Assembly (NCBI GenBank): GCA_009829735.1
Contig: CM020619.1
Span: 25,073,554 to 25,137,553, forward strand
Source of the DNA: Pyropia yezoensis
Lineage: Eukaryota; Rhodophyta; Bangiophyceae; Bangiales; Bangiaceae
Length of the DNA stretch: 64,000 nt
Direction of reading: 5' to 3'
Every line of letters begins with the position of its first letter. The first letter of the stretch is position 1. The notes under the pieces are model-generated. The model saw nothing but the letters and a program-made list of their open reading frames with translations. It was not told the origin of the DNA and made no database searches. Shown in pieces: positions 47,931 through 57,539 of the stretch. Made by a program: the position numbers and the translations under genes.

Positions 47931-49826
47931 ATGTCCAGTTCCGAGATCCAAGCTGGGCCCGTGATTCCGGCAGCGAGTGTTGCGGAGGAGAACTCGGGTA
48001 GTCGCGCCCCTCACCTGCCTCCGGTTCCTCGGGTGCCGGCGCCGGTCGCCACGGCGGGGGCGGATCGGGTTCCCCCGGCTTCTGTGTTGCGCCCGGTCGA
48101 GACCCCCCCGGGGGGTCTCCCGGAGCTGCTCCTTGGGCAGGGTCCTCTGGCGGGCCGGCGCTACTCCATGGTGGTTGGCAACGCCAGTGCGGCCCAGTGC
48201 CAACAGGATTGCTTAGACATCTGGCGCAAGGAACTCCAGCGCGGGGTCTTGACCAAGATGGACAAGACTCGTCTTCATGCGGCGGACCAGATGCGCCTGG
48301 CACAAGACCGCTCCCAGAGCTTCTCGGGTTCCTCTTGGGTTGCTCGCCTGGAGGATCTCCTCTTCGCGCTGGTACTGGATCTACCCTTGACCGAGCGTCG
48401 TGTGTCTGCGTCCGTCCTCCGGTGGCCAGAGGAGGAAGGGTACGTCCACCGGGCACTCAAGGTTTGGGACGGGGCGCTCAAGGGGTCGGGGAGCCTGAAC
48501 TGCGATCCCCATCCGAGCATGGTCGCTCTGGAGCCGCCTTTCCTGACCCGGAAGTACTCCAAGTTGTCGCCGGTGCGGGAGCAAGGCGAGCGACGCGGCC
48601 GCCAGCGTGACTACATCGTGAGCTGCAATCATCAGGAGTTCTGGAAGCTGGACAAGGCCAACCGGGCGGCGTACTACCCCAAGGTCATCCGGCAGCAGCA
48701 GGAAATCGAGATCCCAGTCGGGTTTGCTCCATCCAGCATCCGTTTCACCTGGTACTTTTTGGACGCCTTGACCCAGGCGTCGATCAAGGGCTTCTTCCAC
48801 TCGATCCCGTACATGATGTACACCTCTGAGTTGACGGTCTTGGCGGCCAACCACTGGCTCCACGAGGTCTTAGTGTCCAACCGGCTTTGGTTCCTCCCCG
48901 ACCTCCTGATGGTCTGGATCGTTGACAAGTTGACCGTCGACTTCCTGTGCAGCCAGGACGAGGAGTACAAGGAGCTCTTCCAGGCGATGATCGACTTCCG
49001 GCGTCGTCTGCCGGTGCAAGATCGGAGCTTCTTGAACGCGATTGCCGACCAGAACAGCCCGCGTCGGGATGGCTCCGGTTGGGTGCAGGTGGTCTACCAG
49101 TCTTCTCCGGCCAAGGTGCAGCTGGCGACGCCGCTTCCGGCGTGGCCGCAGCTAGGTGGCTTTCCTGCTCCTGTTGCTCTTGATCTCCTGCCGACTGGGC
49201 CGCCGGTGCAAGAGTCGGGATGGGCCGCGGCGGTCGGTCGGGCGTCTGCGGCGGCTCCGCTTGCTCCGGTTGTACCTGTCGCCCCGGTGGCTTCACCTGG
49301 ACCGTCGCCGGCGCGTTTACGTTCTGCTCCGTCTGTGCCGGTGCTTCAAGCTCCTTCGGCACCGCGCTTGTCTGCAGCGAGTCTTGGCGTGGCCGTCCGG
49401 TCGCCGACTACTCCGGCCGTTCTACCCCGGGCGCCTTCTTCAAACGCCGGTTGCCCTGTGCCTCCTCTTGAGTTGGGGACTCCGGTTTCCGGGGCTGTTG
49501 TGGACCGTCCGGTAGTGGCATCCTCGGGGCGATTCGAGATCCCGGCGCCGACTCTACGCCTTACCCGCTTCCGGGTGCCTGACTGGTACCTGAACCAAGG
49601 TGGCCCGACATGCGACCAGTATGACGTCGGTATGATTGAAGACCAGCTGGGTCGTCTTCCGGTGCAGGTTGAAGGCGCCGGGTCTTCCCTGGTGCTGGGT
49701 ACTTACGCCAGCGTCTTGAACCACGTGGTTGACCTGGTGTTTGCTTGCGCGGACAGCGGCCAGATGTCGGACAGCCCGGTGGTTGGCGAACTCCTGGCAA
49801 CTTTGACGCGGCATGGCTTGGACTAG
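47931..49826 (+). CDS. Antisense-strand protein of element D (unknown function)
   Basis: 631 residues from the ATG at 47931 to a TAG, in one uninterrupted frame on the strand opposite to gag and pol. After a disordered start comes a charged helical region (DCLDIWRKELQRGVLTKMDK), then AAYYPKVIRQQQEIEIPVGF (from about residue 246), a hydrophobic stretch with WYFLDALTQASIKGFFHSI and HWLHEVLVSNRLWFLPDLL, and a Pro/Ala linker. The C-terminal part (FRVPDWYLNQGGPTCDQYD) resembles the post-stop extension of A and BC. It has the same position as the antisense ORFs of BC and E. No enzymatic motif or membrane span is evident. Confidence 0.75.
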   Translation: MSSSEIQAGPVIPAASVAEENSGSRAPHLPPVPRVPAPVATAGADRVPPASVLRPVETPPGGLPELLLGQGPLAGRRYSMVVGNASAAQCQQDCLDIWRKELQRGVLTKMDKTRLHAADQMRLAQDRSQSFSGSSWVARLEDLLFALVLDLPLTERRVSASVLRWPEEEGYVHRALKVWDGALKGSGSLNCDPHPSMVALEPPFLTRKYSKLSPVREQGERRGRQRDYIVSCNHQEFWKLDKANRAAYYPKVIRQQQEIEIPVGFAPSSIRFTWYFLDALTQASIKGFFHSIPYMMYTSELTVLAANHWLHEVLVSNRLWFLPDLLMVWIVDKLTVDFLCSQDEEYKELFQAMIDFRRRLPVQDRSFLNAIADQNSPRRDGSGWVQVVYQSSPAKVQLATPLPAWPQLGGFPAPVALDLLPTGPPVQESGWAAAVGRASAAAPLAPVVPVAPVASPGPSPARLRSAPSVPVLQAPSAPRLSAASLGVAVRSPTTPAVLPRAPSSNAGCPVPPLELGTPVSGAVVDRPVVASSGRFEIPAPTLRLTRFRVPDWYLNQGGPTCDQYDVGMIEDQLGRLPVQVEGAGSSLVLGTYASVLNHVVDLVFACADSGQMSDSPVVGELLATLTRHGLD

Positions 49827-50187
49827 CAGTGGTCAGAGACCTTCACTGGCTTCCAGGGGCGCCGACAGGCATATCTGGATAAGCGGGAGCGCCCGGCCAC
49901 TACCGGTACTACTCCAATGGCGTCATACCTGGAAGCGCCGCGCCCACCGCACTACGTCATCCCGCCTTCCTCCGGTTCCCGTCGTGCCGCGGAGGCAGCG
50001 CTGGAGGACGCTCCCGCGGCGCAGCGTCCGCGCCGGGAGTAGTACTTGGAGGCAAGGAGGGTGAGAGTCTTGGGAGAAGCGAGGAGGGAAGAGGCGGAGG
50101 GAAGGGTTGCTCGAGCGGGTGCTTGTTTTCCTTGATTGTTCCATGCTTGCATTGCGTGTTTTCCTTGATACACCCGTTCTCTTCTTC
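49827..50187. other. Convergent intergenic region inside element D
   Basis: 360 bp between the facing ends of the antisense ORF and pol; no frame of interest. Confidence 0.4.
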
Positions 50188-53100
50188 TCAATCCTCTTGT
50201 TCCGCGTCCGTTGCGGGTGAGCTCGTCTCGTCCCGAGAGTCTTGATCAGCCCCGTCCTCCTGGTCCTCCTCTGAGTCCGATTCCAGGATCTTCCCGGCTC
50301 TGGCCACCGGAGTGCCCTCAATCCCGGTCCGTCGCGTGTAGGCGCAGACGTCCGCGATGGGTAACCGGTTTGAGGGTTCCCAGGTATCATCTGCCGGGTT
50401 AAAACCGAACCAGCGTACTCGCTGGTACAAGCGCCCGTCCCTCCAGGCGTGGTCGACAAACTTGACGTAGACATATTCTCGGCCTTCTTCTTGGGATAGC
50501 CAGGGTACTGCGGTCCGCTTGCGCCGGTTCAAGTCCCGTTTGCTTGGCGGTGGAGCTCGGGTAACGTGATCGCTGCTCACCCGGTACGGGGAGCCATCCA
50601 CGTCTAGAAGAAAGGTCCAACCGTCCGTATTCAGGATCTCATAAGGTCCATCCGTCTTCGAGTCCAGCTTCCCCCGGGTCTTGCTATGGTTGTCCACAAA
50701 AACCCAGTCGCCACCACCTAGTTCCTTGTTCTTTTCCCGAACGCCCTTGTCATAGTCCCGCTTGTATCGCTCCTGGGTCTTCGAGATTGACTCCTTGACT
50801 CTTGGGAGCAGGAGCTTCAGTTGTTCCAGGAACTCATCCTTTGCCTTGGGACCTGACTTTAGTGCAGGCTGGAGACCATCTGGTATTCTTTCCAGGGAGA
50901 AGTTGGTCAGCCGCCTTGGGGTGACAAAGTCGAGTGGAGCGACTCCCGTTGTCCGGTGAACTCGGGAGTTGTAGGCTAGAGTGAGGACAGCCAGGAGCTC
51001 GTCCCAGTCTTCTTGATGCTCCTCCACGTAGTGCCGTAGCATGTCCACTAGGGTCCGGTTGAATCGTTCCACCTGGCCGTTCGTTTGAGGGTGGTACGTC
51101 GTGGTGTACAAGTTCTTAATGCCCATCAGGTCACAGACTCCTTGGAAGAACAGGGATGCAAACTGGGGACCATTGTCGGTTAAGACGGAGTCTGGAGGGC
51201 CATAGGCAGCTATCCAGTACTCGCAGAAGGCTGACGTGACATCCAGGGCCGTAATGGTCCTCAGCGGGATCGCTCGAGTGAACTTGGAGAACCGGTCACA
51301 AGTGATGAGCAGGTATATGTTGCCACTGGATGTTTCAGGTAGGGGCCCCAGGATGTCCATGCTTAAGCTTGCAAAGGGCTCCGCCGCAGGGAATAGGCGT
51401 AGCTTAGAAGTCTTCTTCCTCTGGGACAACCGGTTCCTTGCACAAGAAACACAAGCCTCCAGGTACTTATGGACGTCGCTGGCCATGGTTTCCCAGTAAT
51501 AGTGTCGTCGCATGGAAGCATACATCCGATTGATACCAGGATGTCCGGCCTGGGGAGACGAGTGCTCCAGGCGTAGGATGTCAGCTCGTAGACTCCGGGG
51601 TACGTAGACTTGAGTTGCCCCACCGAAGGGTGCCACCCGTACCAGGAGTCCGTCTGTAGACTCGGAGAAGCGACTGTTCCGGTTCAGGTCCATTTGGTGG
51701 CGAAGCTCTAAGCATTGAGGATCCGTCAGTTGTGCCTCCAGCATCCGGTGAATGGTTACCGGTTGATGAGCTTCAGGTGTCTCATACAGGGGAGCATGCC
51801 AGCCACGTCCGACATTCGGGAGGATGAAACATGGTATTTCCTCCGGGATAGGACCGGTATCGGCTGCAGGAGTCTCCAGCCGGGACATGGTGTCGGCGCA
51901 GTGGTGCTCCCTCCCTGCTCTGGTGCACACCTTGTACTTGAATTCCGAAAGGCGTAGGCGCCACCGGGCGACCCTTCCTTGGCTGCTGTCCATGCATAGC
52001 AGCCACCTTAGACTGGCGTGATCCGTCCGGATGAGGAACTCTTGTCCTTCAAGATATGGCCGTAACAGGAAGCAAGCCCAGAAGACTGCCAAGCACTCGC
52101 GCTCCGTCGTGGAATACTTCTTCTCGGCTGGAGTCAGGACGCGACTATAGTAGCCTATCGGGAGGAAGTGCCCATCAGGTTGCTGCCGGAGTAGAGAGCA
52201 CCCCACCTGGACGCCACAGGCATCAGTCTCCAGGACAAACTGGCCTTCCCGCTTGGGTAACGCCAGTACTGGAGTGGTGGTCAGGCGCTTCTTGAGCTCT
52301 TCGAAGGCCGTGGTCTGCTTCTCGTCGAACACCGGGAGTTGTGCGGGGAGCTTTTTGCTGGTGAGCTTGGTCAATGGCCGGGCAATCAGGGCGTAGTCCC
52401 GTACGAACCGGCGGTAGACGTTGCACATACCCAGGAAGCTCTTGAGTTCCGTCTGGGTTTTAGGTTGCCGTGCATGCCGGAGGGCCTTGATGTTCTTCTC
52501 ATTGACTCGGAGCTCCCCCGGACTCAGCACGTGCCCCAGGTACTCTACCTCAGTCTCAAACAGGTGGCACTTCTCGGCCTTCAGGGTAACTCCAGGCTTA
52601 AACAGGAGAGCCAGGACCTCTCGAAGGTGCTCTAGGTGTTCCGCCGGGGTCTTGGAGAAAACGATAATGTCGTCCAGGTAGACCAAACATGTTCTCCACC
52701 TTAGCCCGGACAGGATGATGTCGATGGCTCTCTGGAAGGTTGCCGGCGCATTGGTGAGACCAAAAGGGAGACGCTTGCACCGGAATAGTCCCAAGTGGCA
52801 CGTGAAGGTAGTCTTGTCCTTGTCCTGGTCAGCCAGAGGGATCTCCCAGTAACCGGCATTACAATCCAGCGTTGAGAAGAGGGTGGCATCACCAAGAAAG
52901 TCGATGCAATCGTCCATCCGGGGTATCGGGTATACATCCTTGACTGTCATCTCGTTCAGGCGCCTGTAGTCAACGCAGAAACGGAAGTGACCGCCAGGTT
53001 TCGGGACGACTACCACCGGGAAAGCCCACTCGCCATCAGACAGCTCGATAACATCCATCTTGAGCATCTTGTTAACCTGATTCTCAATCTCATCCCGGCG

Positions 53101-53568
53101 ATGAGGTCCAGCCCGGTATGGTTGCATGTGCACTGGCTTGGCATCTGGCTTGAGTTGAATCCGGTGTAGAGTGGCGTCCATCTTGCCCTGCTCTCCAGAC
53201 CATAGATGTCGATATTCCTGGAGAAGCTTCTCCAGTGCCTCCTTCAAGTCGGGAGGATTATTTTCTTGGTTGACCTTCGGCATCCCGGATGGTGCTTGAT
53301 CGGGCTTCGGGGTGACGCTGCTATCCTGCTCTTGTCTCGGAGGTACGTCCAAGGCCGTTAAGTTGGATGCCAGTTCTTGCTGCAGGTTCAAGAGGTCTTC
53401 CTTGCTCATAGCACGGGCGGACTCCCGGTAAGGCTCTGCTGTACCAACTCGGGTGCCCTTAGCGAGGGTTATTGGCTTCCGGCTCACGTTGACGATCAGC
53501 ACCGAGAACGAGGTGTGCCTTTCTACCTTCTTGTGATGTCCGTGGGCCAAGTATAATCGGTGTTTCAC
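50188..53568 (-). CDS. pol: Pol of element D (RT, RNase H, integrase, chromodomain)
   Basis: 1126 codons. RT with RFCVDYRRLN (196-205) and YLDD (297-300); RNase H with FVLETDACGVQVGCSLL; integrase zinc finger ending CVSCARNR, catalytic SMDILGPLPE, VLTDNGPQFAS and HPQTNGQVERFNR; a GPY-type module (DSKTDGPYEILNTDG); chromodomain-like end (YVKFVDHAW...QRVRWFGFNPADDTWE). Closely similar in plan to BC pol but a different lineage. The frame is the same as that of the protease at 53623-54147, from which a single TAA divides it; no better start is seen, so it is likely the rest of a protease-pol polyprotein. Confidence 0.93.
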   Translation of the reverse strand: MKHRLYLAHGHHKKVERHTSFSVLIVNVSRKPITLAKGTRVGTAEPYRESARAMSKEDLLNLQQELASNLTALDVPPRQEQDSSVTPKPDQAPSGMPKVNQENNPPDLKEALEKLLQEYRHLWSGEQGKMDATLHRIQLKPDAKPVHMQPYRAGPHRRDEIENQVNKMLKMDVIELSDGEWAFPVVVVPKPGGHFRFCVDYRRLNEMTVKDVYPIPRMDDCIDFLGDATLFSTLDCNAGYWEIPLADQDKDKTTFTCHLGLFRCKRLPFGLTNAPATFQRAIDIILSGLRWRTCLVYLDDIIVFSKTPAEHLEHLREVLALLFKPGVTLKAEKCHLFETEVEYLGHVLSPGELRVNEKNIKALRHARQPKTQTELKSFLGMCNVYRRFVRDYALIARPLTKLTSKKLPAQLPVFDEKQTTAFEELKKRLTTTPVLALPKREGQFVLETDACGVQVGCSLLRQQPDGHFLPIGYYSRVLTPAEKKYSTTERECLAVFWACFLLRPYLEGQEFLIRTDHASLRWLLCMDSSQGRVARWRLRLSEFKYKVCTRAGREHHCADTMSRLETPAADTGPIPEEIPCFILPNVGRGWHAPLYETPEAHQPVTIHRMLEAQLTDPQCLELRHQMDLNRNSRFSESTDGLLVRVAPFGGATQVYVPRSLRADILRLEHSSPQAGHPGINRMYASMRRHYYWETMASDVHKYLEACVSCARNRLSQRKKTSKLRLFPAAEPFASLSMDILGPLPETSSGNIYLLITCDRFSKFTRAIPLRTITALDVTSAFCEYWIAAYGPPDSVLTDNGPQFASLFFQGVCDLMGIKNLYTTTYHPQTNGQVERFNRTLVDMLRHYVEEHQEDWDELLAVLTLAYNSRVHRTTGVAPLDFVTPRRLTNFSLERIPDGLQPALKSGPKAKDEFLEQLKLLLPRVKESISKTQERYKRDYDKGVREKNKELGGGDWVFVDNHSKTRGKLDSKTDGPYEILNTDGWTFLLDVDGSPYRVSSDHVTRAPPPSKRDLNRRKRTAVPWLSQEEGREYVYVKFVDHAWRDGRLYQRVRWFGFNPADDTWEPSNRLPIADVCAYTRRTGIEGTPVARAGKILESDSEEDQEDGADQDSRDETSSPATDAEQED

Positions 53569-53622
53569 CAGAAAATCCTTGCGTCCGTAGATCAGGCATT
53601 GACCTGCAGTCCGGGTCGTGAC

Positions 53623-54147
53623 TTAAACCTTGGTCTCCGAACGAGGAGGCAGGAGCACCGTTTTGAAGAGAGTCAAGGTAGAGGGTGGGATGCGTTCCTT
53701 CTTGTTCTTGACTACACGAACCTTGGCGTCCAGGTGCTCCAGCACTGGTGACACAAACCCATGGTTGAACTGCACCTTTCCTTCTCGGGGCAGGATACTC
53801 TTGACATGCTGCTTCTGGAAGTCCCAGCCTAGGATATGGGGGACTGATAGGGTCTTGACTACTAGAAAGGGAAAAAGCATTGGTTCATTGTTGACATAGA
53901 TGGCGACAGGGAGACGGCCCAGCGGTCGTAGGGTTTGACCCGAAGCGTCGACAATATGGGTCCGGGTAGGCGCTCTCCAGGCTTGTCGACGCCAACCCGG
54001 AGGTAACAGGTTCTCAGTGATGACGCTTGGTCCGGCTCCCGTGTCAGCCACCGGCGTAACAGCTTGGGGGAGGCTATCCCCCACACGCATACGAGCAATA
54101 ATCTTGAGGTTTTCCTTACGCAGGACAAGCAAAGTCCCCTTGAACAA
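53623..54147 (-). CDS. Aspartic protease region of element D
   Basis: About 174 codons, with VADTGAGPSVITENLLP (the D-T/S-G catalytic motif) and the later LSVPHILGWDF strand, as in retroviral-type proteases. It ends at TAA 53623-53625. The codons after it stay open in the same frame up to the pol start given above. In BC the same regions are one continuous frame. The stop is therefore either a recent nonsense change or a readthrough site. Confidence 0.85.
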   Translation of the reverse strand: MFKGTLLVLRKENLKIIARMRVGDSLPQAVTPVADTGAGPSVITENLLPPGWRRQAWRAPTRTHIVDASGQTLRPLGRLPVAIYVNNEPMLFPFLVVKTLSVPHILGWDFQKQHVKSILPREGKVQFNHGFVSPVLEHLDAKVRVVKNKKERIPPSTLTLFKTVLLPPRSETKV

Positions 54148-54398
54148 ACAGGGTGTCCAGGCGGCTACCAGTTGAGCAGGTAACTGCCGTCCTTTCTCCC
54201 GGCACGCAAGGGGAGAACAGGTAGAAGTACCCTGCCGTCGGAGATTCGGGAAGACACTTGGGGAGAGCGCCTGCCCTACTCGTTTCCCGGGTCCGAGTAG
54301 TCCTTAAAGGTCTCGGTCTCCAGGTCAAAGTCCGTAGGGGCTTCCCTTGTCAGAGCCTCCGTGATGCTCTGCAAGGTGGCCACCCGGATTGCGTGTAC

Positions 54399-56036
54399 CT
54401 AAGCCTTGTCCATCTTGGAGGGTGCTCGCCGGTCAGCCCAGTTGACCGCCTTTGCGAACACCAGTCCTTGACGCCTGAGTTTCTCCTGGAGATCCTTGGG
54501 AATGGTCGGGCACTGGTAGGACATGTGGTCCTCCTTCTGGCACAGCCAACAAGACCGGAACCGCTGGTTCTTGACCTGCTTGGGGGCGACCAGGGAAGGT
54601 TGCTCCTTAGAAACGAAGCCACCCCACTTGTCCCCTGACCCCGCGGGTGAGGCCTCGCCAACTGCGAGTACCGGTACAGGGCTATCACCTCCCTTATACT
54701 TGTCGGGTCTGGGACGAACTCGCGACAACGGCTTGGGAGTTGATACCATGGGAGCTTGGAGGGCCTTGGCTTGCCGGTACTTGCCCTGGGTGTAGGCCAT
54801 CAACTGCTGGAAGGTATTCTCTTGATGTTCCTGGTTGTAGTTCTCCGCATCCACTTGAAGATATTCAGGAAGCCCTTCCGAGAAGATCACCTTGAGCCTG
54901 TCCTCAGGGTAAACGTTGCCACAAGCCTCGCTCATCTCCCGGACACGACGGGCGAAGGCCTCTGGAGTCTCTTGTCTCTCCATGGTTGCCCGGTTCAGCC
55001 TACCGACTGCCTTACGCAGGGAGTCCGCGTCAGCGTAGGTGGACAGGAGCCAGTTGACCGCCTCCGGATAACTCCCAACGGTACGCCCGGCAATGTGTCC
55101 GGCAGAGTCTGTTAGATCCTGTGCAAACCGCTGTTCCGCTTCTCCGGTCATGAAGTTAACCAGGAGGTAGAGAGCCTTGCCCTCGGACACATCGTTGTCG
55201 TTGCATGCCTTGACAAACCGGCGAAGGAAGGCAAAGATAAGCGCCGGTCTCTTCCCGGAAAACTTAGGATGTCCCCCGAAGCTCGGCTGCATTCGCCGGT
55301 TCAGGGATGCCATCTTCTTGGCCATCTTCCGGGTGTAACCTTGGTCTTGTTTCTCCAGCCGGTAGTTACCCCAATACGTGACCTTGTTCAGGGTGGCATC
55401 TCCCACTTGGTGGGCAGGGAAGTCAAACTCGACTAGCCTGCGCCGGGTGGGACCAGGAGATGCGTCCCAGTCATATCCCTCCTCAGAGCTGGAGGAACTG
55501 GTCTCGCTGGTGCTAGAGCGACGGCGACGACGCTGACGCCTCCGGCTGCTCCGGTTACCGGTCTTGGAGCTCCCTGCCCCATAGGACGCAAGGGGAGGAA
55601 AAGCTTGGCCGGTCCCTGGAGTCGAGGTCTCGGGGTGACCCGTAGAACCAGTTGCAGCGGTGCCTCTGGCACTGCTAGTGCCCACAGGAAGATGTGTATA
55701 CACCCAGCTGCCATGTGTAGGTCCCGGAGTAAACACACCAGGGGCTATCCCTGGAGGCTGAAGAGTAGAACCGACAGGAGGGAGACGTCTGCTGCGAGCG
55801 GACTCAAACGCCGTTGACCCCGGGGTGACTCCCGCAGGAGGAACAGCCGAAGGAACGGGAGCAGGAGGTACTTGGCCGCCTGTAGACTCCAGTCCGCTAC
55901 CGGATGTCACGCCCAGGTCTGCTTCACCCGTAGGGAGAATGCCGGGTTGGGCACCGTCCCCCGCGGTGACCAGGGATGCGTCAAGGGACGCGGGGTCTAC
56001 CCCTTCGGGCACCGCCGTGCCAGGGAGGGTAGCCAT
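54399..56036 (-). CDS. gag: Gag protein of element D
   Basis: 545 residues from the ATG at 56034-56036 (accaacATGg). N-terminal third Gly/Pro/Thr-rich; then an RRRQRRRRRSSTSETSSSSS patch; a capsid-like helical region (NRRMQPSFGGHPKFSGKRP ... FMTGEAEQRFAQDL); and a CCHC zinc knuckle at about 496-509 (CWLCQKEDHMSYQC). It lies in another frame than the protease, 250 bp apart. Confidence 0.88.
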   Translation of the reverse strand: MATLPGTAVPEGVDPASLDASLVTAGDGAQPGILPTGEADLGVTSGSGLESTGGQVPPAPVPSAVPPAGVTPGSTAFESARSRRLPPVGSTLQPPGIAPGVFTPGPTHGSWVYTHLPVGTSSARGTAATGSTGHPETSTPGTGQAFPPLASYGAGSSKTGNRSSRRRQRRRRRSSTSETSSSSSEEGYDWDASPGPTRRRLVEFDFPAHQVGDATLNKVTYWGNYRLEKQDQGYTRKMAKKMASLNRRMQPSFGGHPKFSGKRPALIFAFLRRFVKACNDNDVSEGKALYLLVNFMTGEAEQRFAQDLTDSAGHIAGRTVGSYPEAVNWLLSTYADADSLRKAVGRLNRATMERQETPEAFARRVREMSEACGNVYPEDRLKVIFSEGLPEYLQVDAENYNQEHQENTFQQLMAYTQGKYRQAKALQAPMVSTPKPLSRVRPRPDKYKGGDSPVPVLAVGEASPAGSGDKWGGFVSKEQPSLVAPKQVKNQRFRSCWLCQKEDHMSYQCPTIPKDLQEKLRRQGLVFAKAVNWADRRAPSKMDKA

Positions 56037-56222
56037 GTTGGTCTCTTGACAGCCACAGTCCAGTTGCCTGCGTGTCCAAAGATCGCAGGACCACAAGAGA
56101 GGGGTTGGAGAGCCAGGAATGGGATTCCCGTGAACGGGTGCAAATAATTCCCGAACCACAGAAAAAGACAGAACAGGAACAACCCAACCGCTGCTCCCAA
56201 ATGTCTCTTCTCAAACACTCCT

Positions 56223-56240
56223 ATCCCCTGCTGCTCCACC
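56223..56240 (-). promoter_or_regulatory. Primer-binding site of element D
   Basis: Identical to the 18-nt site in BC; four bases separate it from the LTR, against one in BC. Confidence 0.75.
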
Positions 56241-56244
56241 AAAT

Positions 56245-56817
56245 ATGTGGTATAAACTCGATCCTCTCAGACACGTGTCAATATCCCTCGGGGGAAAAGG
56301 ACAGGTAACACAGAAAGGGGAACTACGAGAGTGGTATGCCTGTTGCCTCACGTGCCTGCTCGCAGGGCGAACAGATACGCACGGTAGTGCACACGGGGAA
56401 GAGGAAAGCAAACGCGCAGTTGTCTTTTTCCTGAGGGCGCGGGCCAAGGGCGCCTCGCTGTCCCTCTTAACGTGCATCTGGGGGAGCCTCGGCACGTTGG
56501 CCAGGTAACCCCCCCCCATACCCCCGAGTGGCCCCGACCCGAGTCTAACCTCGTCAGGTCGGGGGCCACTATCACTACTAATTCTATTCCCACTCACCAA
56601 TCTCACACTCAAATTCTCTCAAATCAAGTCCCTCACAAATATGCAAAAACCCATCAGAAATCCCTCTCTCACGTGTGGATAGCGTAGTCCACCGCATCCC
56701 AGTGCCGGGCACGGGCCACGGCCGCCAACCATCACCACACGGCGGGCGTGTACTGGCACCTGGTGCCCTCTGGTTGCAGTCCCGGGTCGGCGCCAAGCCG
56801 GGGCCAGGGATGCTACA
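56245..56817 (-). repeat. 5' LTR of element D
   Basis: 573 bp, uninterrupted. On the plus strand it starts TGTGGTATAAA and ends GGGATGCTACA. Confidence 0.92.
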
Positions 56818-56832
56818 CTGCTCCGAAAACAT
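56818..56832 (-). pseudogene. First codons of the split Tc1/mariner-type transposase
   Basis: ATG at 56830-56832 followed by three codons, then the target duplication; in frame with 43096-44090. The upstream frame is also open without a better ATG. Confidence 0.65.
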
Positions 56833-56862
56833 GGCTGCCTGCCGCCGGCAGCGGCGTCGCAC

Positions 56863-57539
56863 AGTCCACAGCCGACCGGTCGCTTGTCAGAGTCCTCACG
56901 TTGATCAGCGGTGTGATCTTCGCGGTGCGTGCGGCACGCGCGGAAAAACGGCACAAACAAACAACATGCCCACTAACCTCAGACGCCTCCATTCAGATTG
57001 TCCTCGTCACCCGATCGGGAAGAAAATTATTTTTTTACAATCCATCCGTGTGACTGATGTCCCAACTCCCTTTTTGGCGTTGCATCCATTGCCCTGCCAT
57101 TGTACCGCAGTGAAAGGAGCGCCGATTTTTTGAGAGAGCTGGGGCGGCAGAGTGGTGGCACCGCCAATGTTTTCGACAGGGACCGCCCCGCAGGGGATTC
57201 ACGTGGATTGACGTGAAACCACTGAATCGACCGGTGCAGTATATTCTGGGTGGCCGTTCTCTCAAATCTCTTTGAATTCGGCAGCCTCACCGAAGAGGCC
57301 CCCTCTCGAATATGGTTGAATCACACGAGATTGGCTGTCACCGTCGTCAGGCACCCCCCATGCCGACGTCGGTGACCGCCGGTGTCCGGCCTTCCTCCAC
57401 GTTACTCACCGTGGTGTTCCTGTTCTGCAGCTCTTGGCGGGGAGATCCGACGTCGTGTCGTACATCCTGTTGCACAACTCAATGGGCGGACGTGGTGAGG
57501 CGGCGGATGGCTGCTGTCCCTATGCCCTTGGATGGGTGA
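56863..57539. other. Flank of the mariner-type element, no gene seen
   Basis: Mixed composition; no supported coding region or clear terminal repeat. Confidence 0.4.

Larger units (their letters stand above)
44091..56817 (-). mobile_element. Element D: Ty3/gypsy chromovirus-like retrotransposon with an insertion in its left LTR
   Basis: Sense strand minus: 5' LTR (56245-56817), PBS (56223-56240), gag (56036-54399), protease (54147-53623), pol (to 50188), antisense ORF (47931-49826, plus), polypurine tract (47745-47757), 3' LTR (44091-44322 plus 47405-47744, split by F). Five differences between the LTRs by eye. Length without F is about 9.6 kb. Confidence 0.9.

Noticed and set aside
56211..56960. 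Minus-strand frames across the right LTR of D
   Set aside because: LTR sequence; the same frames appear in the left LTR.
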